Below, piece by piece: positions 36,000-45,741 of a stretch of DNA of 64,000 nucleotides (position 1 is the stretch's first letter; each line of letters starts with the position of its first letter). The stretch is from Geminocystis sp. NIES-3709 (GTDB lineage Bacteria > Cyanobacteriota > Cyanobacteriia > Cyanobacteriales > Cyanobacteriaceae), in the NCBI RefSeq assembly GCF_001548115.1, contig NZ_AP014821.1, forward strand, positions 3,599,262 through 3,663,261, written 5' to 3'. The notes below the pieces were generated by a model that had not been told where the DNA came from, did not search any database, and saw only the letters and a list, made by a program, of their open reading frames with translations. The position numbers and the translations under genes are program-made.

Positions 36000-36998
36000 G
36001 TGAATTATCAGAAATTTATTTATACTTTATCCATTATCATCCCTGTTTATAATGGTGGTGAATCTTTTTATCATTGTCTATTAAGTGTTAAAAAATTTGC
36101 CCCTCCAGATACAGAAATTATTATAGTAGCTGACGGGGATACTGACGGTTCAAGAAAATTAGCTCAAGAATTTACCTCTAAAATAATTATAAACGATCGT
36201 CCTTTAGGCCCAGCAAATGCGAGAAATTTAGGTGCTAAAATTGCCAAAGGAGATCTACTTTTTTTCTTGGATGCTGATGTTTCCATTAATGAACAAACTA
36301 TCCCAAATATTCAACAATTTTTTGCTACAAATCCGAACAAAATAGCTTTAATTGGTTCTTATGATGATCAACCCGGGGCGAATAATTTTTTGTCCCAATA
36401 TAAGAATTTATTTCATCATTATACCCATCAACAAGGAAAAGAAAACGCATCAACTTTTTGGGGGGCTTGTGGTGTTATTAAACGAGATATTTTTGAAAAA
36501 ATAGGAGGTTTTAACGAAAGTTATAAATTACCTTCAGTAGAAGATATTGAGTTAGGTTATAGATTAATAAATGCTGGATATAAAATTAATTTAGTTAAAG
36601 ATATTCAGGTTAAACATTTGAAAAAATGGGGAGTAATTACTCTCTTAAAAGCTGATATTTTTCAACGGGCTATTCCTTGGACTATTTTATTATTAAAATA
36701 TGGTAATGTGGTTAATGATCTTAATCTAAATTGGACGAACAGAGTAAGTATTTTACTTCTTTATAGTTTTCTAATTTTAACTTTATTCTTATTAAAACTT
36801 AAATTTATTTATCTGATTCTGTTAATAATAATTATTATTTTATTAATAGTTAATAGAAAATTTTATGATTTTTTGTACACAAAGAAAGGGTTATTTTTTA
36901 CTTTAAAAGCTATTTTTTGGCATTGGTTTTACTATTTATACGGTGGTTTTGGTTTTGGTTTAGGAGTAATTTTATTTAGATTCAAAAATGTTAATTAA
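36000..36998 (+). CDS. Glycosyltransferase family 2 with C-terminal membrane segments
   Basis: Inverting GT-A transferase: SIIIPVYNGG, IIVADGDTDGS, the DXD-like FLDADVS, and GGFNESYKLPSVEDIELGYRL with the catalytic ED. The last ~100 residues have two or three spans. Start is GTG at 36000. Ends 11 bases inside the next gene, so the two are coupled and probably modify the same lipid-linked glycan. Confidence 0.82.
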   Translation: MNYQKFIYTLSIIIPVYNGGESFYHCLLSVKKFAPPDTEIIIVADGDTDGSRKLAQEFTSKIIINDRPLGPANARNLGAKIAKGDLLFFLDADVSINEQTIPNIQQFFATNPNKIALIGSYDDQPGANNFLSQYKNLFHHYTHQQGKENASTFWGACGVIKRDIFEKIGGFNESYKLPSVEDIELGYRLINAGYKINLVKDIQVKHLKKWGVITLLKADIFQRAIPWTILLLKYGNVVNDLNLNWTNRVSILLLYSFLILTLFLLKLKFIYLILLIIIIILLIVNRKFYDFLYTKKGLFFTLKAIFWHWFYYLYGGFGFGLGVILFRFKNVN

Positions 36999-38139
36999 AT
37001 TTTTTAAAATAATAAATTTTACACAAAAGTTGAATATTTTATCTGTTATTTTATCATTAATAAGTATAGTTTATCTTATTAAGGGTTTTTATTCTTTATT
37101 TCCCACTAATAAAGAACACATTGATTTATTTTTTCGTTGGCAAGAACAACAATATATTTATCACGGATATTATCCTTATTTTGCAAGAAAAGGTAGTAAT
37201 TTAGTAATCGAAAATATAGGAGCGATCGATTCTGGTGGTTATCTTCCTTGGTCATTTTTTAGCGGATTTTTATTTTTTCCCCCTATTTCTTATCCTTTAA
37301 CTCGTATATATCATATTGTTCTTAATCTTATTTGTTTAAGTATTTTAGGTTTATTTGCTTATAATTTAGGTAAAAATTATCATCAATCCTATAGTTTATT
37401 TGCCCTAGCATCTGTTTTGGCAATTAGCAGTAATTCTACAACTATTTCTCATGGTCAATATGGTTTAATTATTAATGCTTTTCTGATTATTTTTTATATA
37501 ATGCTTCAAAGAAATAAAAATATTTGGGCAGGTTTATTTTTAGGAATAGCTATGACAAAACCTAATATTTCAGCTTTTTATTTTTTGATTCCTCTCAGTC
37601 AAAAGAGATTTAAAACTATCTTCGTTTTCTTAATTTATATTATTTTTGGAACTCTTTATATTTTAAAGAAAACTAATACTCATTTATGGTTAATATTAAC
37701 AGATATTTTTAAACAATCTAATTTTTTTACAGCACAAGGTAACTCCTTAGTTAATCTATTTTTACCCTTGGGAATCTCCCCTAATAATGCTACGATTATT
37801 TTAGGAATGTTGGGGATAATAATTTGTTTGACTGTTTTTTATTTCTACCGTAATTATTCTTTATTAACTCTATTTGCGATCGCATCTATCATGGGGAGAG
37901 TTTGTTTTTATCATTTAATTTACGATAATGTGATGATGGTTTTTTTGTTATTAGCATTATTAGAATTAACTTTTAAAAATCCTCATAAATTAAATATTAT
38001 AGTGTTATCAATAGTAGGAATAACGTTATGGATTCCTGCGAAAGCAGTTAATTTATTTCCTTTTTATGAGTATAAGATACAGTTTATTATTTGGATTTTA
38101 GCGGGTGTTTATTTATTAATAGCTCAAAAAAAATCATAA
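36988..38139 (+). CDS. GT87/DUF2029-like membrane glycosyltransferase
   Basis: 383-residue polytopic protein. The loop SHGQYGLIINAFLIIFYI followed by WAGLFLGIAMTKPN matches the GQ...AG...KP pattern of the GT87 (DUF2029) polyprenyl-phosphate mannosyltransferase-like family, GT-C fold. Likely uses a lipid-linked sugar donor on the outer face of the membrane. Overlaps the GT2 gene by 11 bases. Family assignment is by pattern only. Confidence 0.65.
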   Translation: MLIKFFKIINFTQKLNILSVILSLISIVYLIKGFYSLFPTNKEHIDLFFRWQEQQYIYHGYYPYFARKGSNLVIENIGAIDSGGYLPWSFFSGFLFFPPISYPLTRIYHIVLNLICLSILGLFAYNLGKNYHQSYSLFALASVLAISSNSTTISHGQYGLIINAFLIIFYIMLQRNKNIWAGLFLGIAMTKPNISAFYFLIPLSQKRFKTIFVFLIYIIFGTLYILKKTNTHLWLILTDIFKQSNFFTAQGNSLVNLFLPLGISPNNATIILGMLGIIICLTVFYFYRNYSLLTLFAIASIMGRVCFYHLIYDNVMMVFLLLALLELTFKNPHKLNIIVLSIVGITLWIPAKAVNLFPFYEYKIQFIIWILAGVYLLIAQKKS

Positions 38140-38222
38140 AAATTATGAACTCAAAGTAGCCAAGCCAAAATTATTTACTGATCAGGTTTTAATTCTCTAA
38201 GAAATTAAGAATATTGCTCTCT

Positions 38223-38466
38223 TTGAACAGAATAAAACTCTACAATTTTTTGCTTTTAATAATTTTGCTCTTTATCGTCTTCACTTTTTACATTTTTGAA
38301 AGATTAGCTGAACTTGGCTATGAAAGTAATAATTTAACGGGGCTTCTTTGAATAAAGTTAAAGATTTTAAAAATCAAATAGGGGGTGAACTAATTACAAA
38401 TTGGACAGTAATAAAACCGCTCCATTCTAGTTATCGTATATATCGAAAATTGACTTTAAAAGATTA
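38223..38466 (+). pseudogene. Frameshifted small membrane protein gene
   Basis: One frame from TTG at 38223 gives a single-span peptide (NRIKLYNFLLLIILLFIVF then ERLAELGYESNNLTGLL, stop at 38351); shifting frame continues NKVKDFKNQIGGELITNW to a stop near 38466. Together they read as one ~80-residue protein broken by an indel. Not recognised. Lies between the GT87-like gene and the phosphodiesterase. Confidence 0.45.
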
Positions 38467-38569
38467 AAATAAGAAAGAAAAATATCAAGACTAAACACAA
38501 ATGGTTAAACTAATTAACAATTTATTTATCCCTAAAAAATTATCACGAAATTTTCCTGAGAAAAAAATT

Positions 38570-38838
38570 AGAATCCGAACATTTAGATACAGCTTTTTGC
38601 ACTCAAATAATAATAGGAGTATTATTAACTTTAATTAGTTTTTTTCTAGCTGATTCGATCGTAAATATATCCTTATCAAGGTTATAATAAATTCTATTTA
38701 ACAAGTATGATTTATGGTGGAATTGGAGATGTTAATATTAGCGATATTCGTAAACTAATAACTTATCTTACTATTAAAAATGATGTCTTAACAACTATTT
38801 CCTATGATCAAGAAAAAATTATCAAATATTTGGGGTAA
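38570..38838 (+). pseudogene. Decayed glycan-cluster genes, possibly a flippase remnant
   Basis: Around 38570-38688 one frame reads SEHLDTAFCTQIIIGVLL followed by LISFFLADSIVNI, resembling a membrane helix pair of Wzx-type flippases. From about 38699 another frame reads YGGIGDVNISDIRKLITYLT to a stop at 38838, origin unknown. No intact ORF exists. With the fragment to the left this makes 700 bases of gene debris between two glycan-cluster genes. Confidence 0.4.
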
Positions 38839-38843
38839 AAATA

Positions 38844-40463
38844 ATGATTATTGTAGTTTGTTTAGATTCTGCTGATCCTGATTTAATTTCTACTTGGTTA
38901 GATGAGGGAAAACTCCCTTTTTTACAATCGTTAAAAGACAAAGGAATTTGGAGTAAAGTTAACTCTTTAGCTAGTCTTCTTTCTGATGCACCTTGGTCAT
39001 CTTTTCATACTGGAGTTTCTCCGGGTAAACATGGTTATTATAATTTTCAAAGGTTAGAAAAGGGAACTACTAATATTATTAGAGTAAATGCTCGATCGCA
39101 TTGTAAATACTTGCCTTTTTGGCATAAATTTCATCAAAATAATCAAAAAATAGCAAGTTTTGATTTCCCAAAAACTTTTCCTTTAGAGAATATTAATGGT
39201 GTTCAAATAACAGGATGGGGTGAAGAATATCCTATGATTCCTGCTTATTCAATTCCTGAAGATAAAGTAAAAGAAATTACTCGTCTTTTCGGTAAATATC
39301 GCCACCCAAAAGAAATAATTAATCCTAAATTTATTAGTCAAGAAAAACGTCGTTATAATTTATTACTTTCTAATTTAAAACAAAAAACTAAAGCTGTAAA
39401 ATGGCTACTTGAACAAGATAATTATGATTTATTTTTAGCTTCTTTTGGGGAAATTCATTATGGCAATCATTTCTTTTATCATGATTATAATACTCAACAT
39501 TGGGCTTATAATGCTCAAAGAGCTAAACATTTTCAATCGGCTTTACCTAATCTTTATAGTCAATTAGATCGAGGTTGTGAGGAAATTCTCAAAGATGTGG
39601 ATGAAGATGCAACTATTTTTGTGGTTTCAGTTCATGGCATTAGTCCTTATTATGGTGGTAATCACCTTATATCTGAAATTATGGAGAAATTTGGTTGGCA
39701 GGTTAAACCAGATTCTCAAATTAAAGAAACAAATATAACCGGTTGGGAAAAATTATTAGAAACTCCATGGAGTCAAAAACTGAGAAATATAATTCCCCAA
39801 GATATTAGAAGTTTTATTAACGATCGCCTTATACCCACTACAATACACGATCGATTACAAAATTACCAGTTTAATAAAAGTATTAATTGGCAAGAAACGA
39901 GAGCTTTTTTCTTAGACATTCATTTTCAAGGTTTTATTCGTATTAATCTCAAAAATAGAGAACCAAATGGTATTGTTGAACGAGGAGAGGAGTATAATTC
40001 CCTTTGTGAAGAAATCATCACTGAACTTAAATTATTAGTTAATCTTGATACTAATAAACCTGCTATAGAAGAAATTTATCATGTTTCTCAATTGGTGCAA
40101 GGAGAGAGTATTGAAGAATTACCAGATATTGTGTTTAAGTGGGTAGAAGATCAAGAAATTAAGCAACTTTATCATCCCAAATTAGGTTTAATTTCGGCTC
40201 CTGCACCTCCTCGACGTAAAACGAACCATCGGGGAAAAGGATTTTTGTTAGCTGTAGGTAAACATATTAATCCCTATGCCCAAATATCAGAAATTAATGT
40301 CCTTGATTTTGCTCCAACTTTACTGTATTTATTAGGACAAAGTATTCCTGAATATATGGAAGGAAGAATTTTAGAAGAAATGATCGATCGTCAATTTAAA
40401 GAGAATAATCCGATTAAATATGAAAGTTTTAGTGACGGGTGCAACAGGTTTTGTCGGTGGTAA
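38844..40463 (+). CDS. Type I phosphodiesterase / alkaline phosphatase-fold protein
   Basis: 539 residues of the alkaline phosphatase superfamily. N-terminal VVCLDSADPDLI supplies a metal-binding aspartate, APWSSFHTGVSPGKHG contains the nucleophile serine region, and GEIHYGNHFFYHD, VSVHGISP and KTNHRGKGFLLAVG add histidine/aspartate ligands. Such enzymes cleave phosphodiesters or transfer phospho-groups to glycans. The substrate is unknown. Its 3' end overlaps the epimerase gene by 44 bases. Confidence 0.78.
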   Translation: MIIVVCLDSADPDLISTWLDEGKLPFLQSLKDKGIWSKVNSLASLLSDAPWSSFHTGVSPGKHGYYNFQRLEKGTTNIIRVNARSHCKYLPFWHKFHQNNQKIASFDFPKTFPLENINGVQITGWGEEYPMIPAYSIPEDKVKEITRLFGKYRHPKEIINPKFISQEKRRYNLLLSNLKQKTKAVKWLLEQDNYDLFLASFGEIHYGNHFFYHDYNTQHWAYNAQRAKHFQSALPNLYSQLDRGCEEILKDVDEDATIFVVSVHGISPYYGGNHLISEIMEKFGWQVKPDSQIKETNITGWEKLLETPWSQKLRNIIPQDIRSFINDRLIPTTIHDRLQNYQFNKSINWQETRAFFLDIHFQGFIRINLKNREPNGIVERGEEYNSLCEEIITELKLLVNLDTNKPAIEEIYHVSQLVQGESIEELPDIVFKWVEDQEIKQLYHPKLGLISAPAPPRRKTNHRGKGFLLAVGKHINPYAQISEINVLDFAPTLLYLLGQSIPEYMEGRILEEMIDRQFKENNPIKYESFSDGCNRFCRW

Positions 40464-41409
40464 TTTAACAGAACAACTTTTAAAAAGTGGCTACCAAGTT
40501 AAAGTTATTGCCCGAAAACCTGAACTGATCAAAAATGAACAAATAGAAGTGGTAACAGGAGATATTACCGATCAAAAAATAATTGATCAAGCTGTTGATG
40601 GTTGTCAACAAATTTATCATTTAGCGGGTAAAACCAGTCGCTCTCAATCTTCCCGTCAAGATTTTTGGCAAACAAATGTAGAAGCAACTCGTAATTTAGC
40701 TGAAAAAGCGATGGAAGCTAAAGTCGAAAAGTTTATTTATGCCAGTAGTGCTGGAGTTTATGGTATTAATTCTTGCAACATGGTTAATGAAAAAAGTCCT
40801 ACTGATCCTAATACTATTTATCGTCGCACGAAATTAGCCGGAGAAAAAATCTTACTTTCTTATTATCAAGAAAAAGGATTACCTGTAGTTATCGCTCGTC
40901 TTAGTAGCATGGTAGGAAAAAATGCTTTAAATTGGTTAGGATTAACCAAAGCGATGTCAAAGACACGCGGAGCGCACGCAACTCAAAATTTTCAATTATT
41001 AGGATCAGGTAATAACGAATTTAATCTAATTCACATTAAAGATGCCGTGAGAGCATTGCAACTTTGTGGAGAAATATCTCAAAGTACAGGAAATTGTTAC
41101 TTAATTGGCTCAAAAAATGCCATAACTTTACGAGAATTTATTACCTTGATTGCCAAAAATTTAGGCGTTAAATTTCCTCAAGAAAACAAGTTTACTTTAC
41201 CTTTTGAAATATTATTAACTATATCACAAATTTTACATCAAACTTTCAGAATTGAAATGCCTTTAGCTCATCGTTATGAATTGTTTTTAAGTTCTCGAAT
41301 TTTGGACATTACTAAAGCTGAAACTGAATTAGGATTTGTACCGCAATTTTCCTTAGAAGAAGGTGTAATGGAAATGATCCAAAGCTTTAAAAATAATGGT
41401 TATCTATGA
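40420..41409 (+). CDS. NAD-dependent epimerase/dehydratase (extended SDR)
   Basis: Rossmann start MKVLVTGATGFVGGNLTEQL, YASSAGVYG, and the YRRTKLAGEK segment supplying catalytic Y-x3-K. 329 residues. Acts on a nucleotide sugar or related substrate; specificity unclear. The start is certain because the glycine motif is at the N-terminus, so the 44-base overlap with the preceding gene is real. Overlaps the next GT gene by four bases. Confidence 0.85.
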   Translation: MKVLVTGATGFVGGNLTEQLLKSGYQVKVIARKPELIKNEQIEVVTGDITDQKIIDQAVDGCQQIYHLAGKTSRSQSSRQDFWQTNVEATRNLAEKAMEAKVEKFIYASSAGVYGINSCNMVNEKSPTDPNTIYRRTKLAGEKILLSYYQEKGLPVVIARLSSMVGKNALNWLGLTKAMSKTRGAHATQNFQLLGSGNNEFNLIHIKDAVRALQLCGEISQSTGNCYLIGSKNAITLREFITLIAKNLGVKFPQENKFTLPFEILLTISQILHQTFRIEMPLAHRYELFLSSRILDITKAETELGFVPQFSLEEGVMEMIQSFKNNGYL

Positions 41410-42587
41410 AAATTTTATTAATTAATGATTATGCTACCCCCACAGGAGGAGCTGAAATAAGTACCTTAACTTTAAGAGATTTATTATGTCAAAAAGGTCA
41501 TGATGTACGTTTATTTTCAAGTTCAGTGCAAATTTCGGGACAAAAACCCTTAGCTGATTATTATTGTTTTGGTACAACTTCAAGGTTTAGAACTCTACTT
41601 CAGACAGTTAATATTTTCGCATGGTTTCGTTTGCGCCAAGTTTTAAAGGAATTTAAACCCGATGTAGTTCATGTTATTTTGTTTTTAACTCAACTTTCGC
41701 CCTTAATTTTGCCTTTACTGAAAAATATTCCTTGTTTACTACAAGTCGTTTGGTATCGTTCAATTTGTCCATTAGGTACAAAAAGATTACCCAACAATTC
41801 CATTTGTCAGGTTAAAGTTGGTAAACCTTGTTATGTTAATCACTGTTTACCTTTAAAAGATTTTTTACCTTTAATGTTACAGATGAAACTGTTAGAATCA
41901 TGGCATTTTGTTTTTGATTTAATTGTTGCTAATAGTGATTATGTGAAAACAGTTTTTGAAAAGGAAAATATTAAGGTTTCAGATGTAATTTATCACGGAG
42001 TTCCAAAACGGGAAATTCGATCGAATTTATCATCAATACCTCTAGTTGGTTTTGCCGGGCGTTTAGTACCAGAAAAGGGTGTAGATTTATTAATTAGAGC
42101 CTTTAATCAAGCAATTAAAGTTGTTCCTAACGCTCAATTACTAATTGCTGGTAGTGGTTCAGAGGATAAGAATTTAAAGAATTTAATCAAAGAATTAAAC
42201 TTAAATTCATCCGTGCAAATGTTAGGTTATATTCCTCAAAAAAAATTAGCTTCTACATTTAATCAAGTTTGGTTACAAGTTGTACCTTCCTTGTGGGCAG
42301 AACCTTTTGGCATGGCGGCAGTAGAAGCCATCATCTCTGGTATTCCTGTCATTGCAAGTAAAACTGGTGGTTTACAAGAAATTATCGAAGATGGTATTAC
42401 TGGAATACTAATTTCTCCTGGAGATGAACAGGCTTTATCTTCTGCTTTAATTAAACTACTAACTAATGATGATTTAACAAAAAAAATGGGAAAAGCGGCT
42501 CAAAAAGTTGCTTTAACTAAATTTACAGAAGAAATAATGATCGATAAATTTTTTACAATTTACAATAAATTACTCAATAACAATTAG
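41406..42587 (+). CDS. Glycosyltransferase family 4
   Basis: 393 residues. N-terminal INDYATPTGGAEISTL, donor domain from VGFAGRLVPEKGVDLL, and the E-x7-E motif AEPFGMAAVEAIISGIP. Translationally coupled to the epimerase (ATGA overlap). Last gene of the plus-strand glycan cluster; converges on rplA. Confidence 0.86.
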   Translation: MKILLINDYATPTGGAEISTLTLRDLLCQKGHDVRLFSSSVQISGQKPLADYYCFGTTSRFRTLLQTVNIFAWFRLRQVLKEFKPDVVHVILFLTQLSPLILPLLKNIPCLLQVVWYRSICPLGTKRLPNNSICQVKVGKPCYVNHCLPLKDFLPLMLQMKLLESWHFVFDLIVANSDYVKTVFEKENIKVSDVIYHGVPKREIRSNLSSIPLVGFAGRLVPEKGVDLLIRAFNQAIKVVPNAQLLIAGSGSEDKNLKNLIKELNLNSSVQMLGYIPQKKLASTFNQVWLQVVPSLWAEPFGMAAVEAIISGIPVIASKTGGLQEIIEDGITGILISPGDEQALSSALIKLLTNDDLTKKMGKAAQKVALTKFTEEIMIDKFFTIYNKLLNNN

Positions 42588-42675
42588 GGTGTGCTGAAAA
42601 AGTATGAGTGATGAGGAGTAGGTATTAGATTCATTTTTGACTATTCCAATTAATTGATTTAATCAATTTTTTTTA

Positions 42676-42696
42676 CCTAATTCCTAATTCCTAATT
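42676..42696 (+). repeat. CCTAATT x3 heptamer repeat
   Basis: Three perfect copies of CCTAATT, reverse complement of the AATTAGG repeat at 63.3 kb, in the gap between a GT4 gene and rplA. A 15-base word TATCGAACTCAGGTA at 42727-42741 also occurs at 23771-23785. Confidence 0.7.
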
Positions 42697-42746
42697 TCTA
42701 ATACCTTATCTTATACAATAATTTTATATCGAACTCAGGTAATTAT

Positions 42747-43457
42747 TTAATCGTTTAATTTAAGATCTCTTAAAGAGTTAATATCAATTTCGATCGAAGG
42801 CCCCATAGAAGAAGAAACATAAACACTACGCCAATAACGACCTTTCGCTCCCGAAGGACGCTGACGATCGACGGTTTCTTGTATTGCTTTTAAATTAGAT
42901 AATAAATCCTCCGCAGAAAAAGAAGATTTACCAAATAAGACATGAACAATACCAGTTCGATCGGCACGAAATTCTAATTTTCCAGCTTTAAACTCATTAA
43001 TCGCACCAGCTAAATCAGTGGTAACAGTACCACCTTTAGGAGAAGGCATTAAACCTTTAGGACCTAAAGCACGTCCTAATTTAGCAATTTTGGGCATCAT
43101 ATCAGGGGTAGCAATTAACACATCGAAATCCATCATTCCTTTTTGAATTTCATCGATTAAATCTTCCTCACCAACTATATCCGCACCAGCAGACTTAGCT
43201 TCTTTTACTTGCTCACCTCTGGTAATTACCGCCACTCTGACAGTTTGCCCCGTTCCTTTAGGTAAACTAACAGTAGTTCTTAATTGCTGATCGGTATATT
43301 TAGGATCAATACCTAAGCGGATATGAACTTCTGCCGTTTCATCAAATTTAGCTGTTGCAGTTTCCTTTAACAATTCCAACGCTTCCAAAGGCTGATAGGC
43401 TTTGGTTTCCACCTTAGCTAAAGCCTCTTTAAATCTACGACTTACTTTTTTACTCAT
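42747..43457 (-). CDS. rplA: 50S ribosomal protein L1
   Basis: Binds 23S rRNA at the L1 stalk and in many bacteria represses its own operon. [21 protein letters not shown] and [17 protein letters not shown] are diagnostic. 236 residues. Last gene of the run; rplJ and rplL do not follow, since the next gene on the left is a convergent glycosyltransferase. Confidence 0.96.
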   Translation of the reverse strand: MSKKVSRRFKEALAKVETKAYQPLEALELLKETATAKFDETAEVHIRLGIDPKYTDQQLRTTVSLPKGTGQTVRVAVITRGEQVKEAKSAGADIVGEEDLIDEIQKGMMDFDVLIATPDMMPKIAKLGRALGPKGLMPSPKGGTVTTDLAGAINEFKAGKLEFRADRTGIVHVLFGKSSFSAEDLLSNLKAIQETVDRQRPSGAKGRYWRSVYVSSSMGPSIEIDINSLRDLKLND

Positions 43458-43568
43458 TTTAAGTTATGTATCTCCTTGGGTAAACTAACGAAGTAAATAC
43501 CTCTCCCCAGAATAAAATTACTTTTATATTCAGCGATAAGGATTCGTGGGTAATAATTTAGTTGATAA

Positions 43569-43994
43569 TTAATCAACTACGGTAACACCCATATTACGGG
43601 CAGTTCCAGCAATAATCTTCATGGCCGCTTCAATGTCATTAGCATTTAAGTCTGGCATTTTTGTTTGAGCAATTTCTTGTAATTGAGCTTTAGTAATTTT
43701 CGCTACTTTATTACGATTAGGTTCTTTTGAACCACTTTTAATACCTACAGCAGTTTTGATTAACTCAGAAGCTGGAGGAGTTTTAAGAATAAAGGTAAAA
43801 CTACGATCTTCAAAAACAGAAATTTCTACAGGAATAATCATCCCTACTTGATTGGCGGTTTTGGCGTTATATTCTTTACAGAATGCCATAATATTCACAC
43901 CGTGTTGCCCTAAAGCAGGACCAACCGGAGGCGCGGGGTTTGCCTTGCCCGCAGTTAAAGCTAATTTGATTAATGCAACGACTTTTTTTGCCAT
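43569..43994 (-). CDS. rplK: 50S ribosomal protein L11
   Basis: Forms the GTPase-associated centre with 23S r[23 protein letters not shown] and the C-terminal [12 protein letters not shown] are diagnostic; 141 residues is exact for the family. It lies 15 bases after nusG and 111 before rplA. Confidence 0.97.
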   Translation of the reverse strand: MAKKVVALIKLALTAGKANPAPPVGPALGQHGVNIMAFCKEYNAKTANQVGMIIPVEISVFEDRSFTFILKTPPASELIKTAVGIKSGSKEPNRNKVAKITKAQLQEIAQTKMPDLNANDIEAAMKIIAGTARNMGVTVVD

Positions 43995-44009
43995 TGTTAA
44001 AGTTTCCTT

Positions 44010-44627
44010 TTATCCTTGTTTTTCTACTTGATTAAATTCCAATTCTACGGGAGTGTCACGCCCAAAAATTGATAATAAAGCCTTGAGTTTGCTTCTTTCG
44101 GTACTAACCTCAATTACTTCTCCGGCAAAATCTTTAAAGGGCCCAGACAGTACGAGAATTTGATCTCCCACCTGCATATCAATTTTGACCACAGGTTCGG
44201 CATCTTCCATTTGTTTGAAAATGCGATCGACTTCAGAAGGGGATAATGGCATGGGTTTAACATGACCTCGTCCTCTACCAACTGCCCGTCTTTGTTCTGC
44301 TCCTACAAAATTAATTACGTTAGGAGTACCTTTAACCATCTGCCAAGCATCATCATCTAAGATCATTTCTACTAGCACATAGCCGGGTAAGACTTTTTCT
44401 TCGCCACTATAGCGACTACCATCTTTGCGAACTTTGACCGTTGGACTTTGAGGGATTCTTACTTGTAAGACTCGATCGCCTAAATCAAAACTATTAACTC
44501 GTTGTTCGATGTCAGTTTTGACTTTTTTTTCGCATCCAGCACCTACCTGTACTACATACCAACGAGGTTTTCCCACCGCCCTTTTCGGGGTTGATTCCGA
44601 CTCATTTTCTGGAGTAAAAGTCATCAA
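44010..44627 (-). CDS. nusG: Transcription antitermination factor NusG
   Basis: Binds RNA polymerase and links it to Rho and the ribosome. NGN domain starts at PRWYVVQVGAGCEKKV; the KOW domain is VGDQILVLSGPFKDFAGEV near residue 148. 205 residues with a ~20-residue N-terminal extension. Overlaps secE by four bases. Confidence 0.96.
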   Translation of the reverse strand: MMTFTPENESESTPKRAVGKPRWYVVQVGAGCEKKVKTDIEQRVNSFDLGDRVLQVRIPQSPTVKVRKDGSRYSGEEKVLPGYVLVEMILDDDAWQMVKGTPNVINFVGAEQRRAVGRGRGHVKPMPLSPSEVDRIFKQMEDAEPVVKIDMQVGDQILVLSGPFKDFAGEVIEVSTERSKLKALLSIFGRDTPVELEFNQVEKQG

Positions 44628-44863
44628 AACACCTTCCCAGCCGCCCAGCCAAACACTTTATCTACTAGATAAATTAGAGTAGCAACTAATGTTACCATAA
44701 GTATTACTGCTACGGACTCACTGAGTAACTGTTGACGGGAAGGCCAAACCACTTTGGCTAATTCTTGCTTTGTTTCCTCGACAAAATTAGCATTATTGGC
44801 ATTGTTATTCTCAGTATCGGACTGACTAACATTTTTAGCCTTGACAGTTTCTTTATTTGTCAC
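44624..44863 (-). CDS. secE: Preprotein translocase subunit SecE
   Basis: Small tail of the SecYEG channel. FVEETKQELAKVVWPSRQQLLSE precedes one C-terminal span (AVILMVTLVATLIYLVDKVF). 79 residues, single-span form typical of cyanobacteria. First protein gene after tRNA-Trp, coupled to nusG. Confidence 0.93.
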   Translation of the reverse strand: MTNKETVKAKNVSQSDTENNNANNANFVEETKQELAKVVWPSRQQLLSESVAVILMVTLVATLIYLVDKVFGWAAGKVF

Positions 44864-44972
44864 GATAATTTCCTCATTAATAGACGTTTTTTCTGGGTCG
44901 ATAAATCAGACACCACTATAATTCTCTATTATAGAGTTTGTTAACCATCTATTTTTCTTGTGGTCAGACCAA

Positions 44973-45045
44973 CACGCCCTAGAGGACTTGAACCCCTGAC
45001 ATTCGGTTTTGGAGACCGACGTTCTACCAACTGAACTAAGGACGT
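44973..45045 (-). tRNA. trnW-CCA: tRNA-Trp (CCA)
   Basis: Minus strand: acceptor ACGTCCT/AGGGCGT with a wobble, D arm GTTC/GAAC, anticodon stem TCGGT/ACCGA, loop CTCCAAA (CCA), T arm AGGGG-TTCAAGT-CCTCT, discriminator G. Its place directly upstream of secE is conserved in many bacteria. Confidence 0.95.
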
Positions 45046-45160
45046 ATATTTTAATACTATAACGAGTTGGGTTAAATTTTGTCAAGTTTGTTACTTGATT
45101 TAACTTTTTTATAGCTAGTTGGAACTTCACGGCAAGAAATTGGGTAACACCCTAGAGAAA

Positions 45161-45559
45161 CTATTTTTTTGTGGTGGTTTTTCCTTCCACAGGACGATCG
45201 AAACGTTGTTTAATGCGGGTAGCTTTACCAACTCTATCTCTGAGATAGTAAAGTTTTGCTCGTCTGACTTTACCACGACGGATTACTTGAATGTTAGCTA
45301 CTACGGGAGAATGAATCATGAAGACTCTTTCCACACCAACACCTTGAAAAACTCGTCTCACGGTAATCGTTTCGTTAATACCGCCATTACGCATAGCGAT
45401 AATTGTACCCTCGAAGGGTTGTACTCTTTCTTTACCACCCTCTTGAATGCGGACACCGACTTTAATGGTGTCACCAACATTTATGGAGGGTAATGAACTT
45501 TTGTCTTTCAGATATTCAGCCTCGATCGACCGAATTATCGCATTTGCATTTATAGACAT
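45161..45559 (-). CDS. rplS: 50S ribosomal protein L19
   Basis: Sits at the 30S-50S interface. [40 protein letters not shown], and [20 protein letters not shown]. 132 residues with a short lysine/threonine tail. Its location upstream of trnW-secE is the usual cyanobacterial arrangement. Confidence 0.96.
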   Translation of the reverse strand: MSINANAIIRSIEAEYLKDKSSLPSINVGDTIKVGVRIQEGGKERVQPFEGTIIAMRNGGINETITVRRVFQGVGVERVFMIHSPVVANIQVIRRGKVRRAKLYYLRDRVGKATRIKQRFDRPVEGKTTTKK

Positions 45560-45741
45560 GGAGATTTATTGCTTGAAAACTCACAATTCTCTATCATAAC
45601 TTTTATCTGATTTCCTTGTCAATAGAAAATAGTTAAGAATCAAACAGTTTAACTATTTCACCTCAGTTCGAGATCAAATTATCGGCGAACAATAGGGAAA
45701 AGGGAACTATCATAACTTTATTGATACTAAAGGTAATCTAG

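Noticed and set aside
44906-45130. 74-codon minus-strand ORF between secE and rplS
   Set aside because: It runs through tRNA-Trp; the tRNA explains the sequence.
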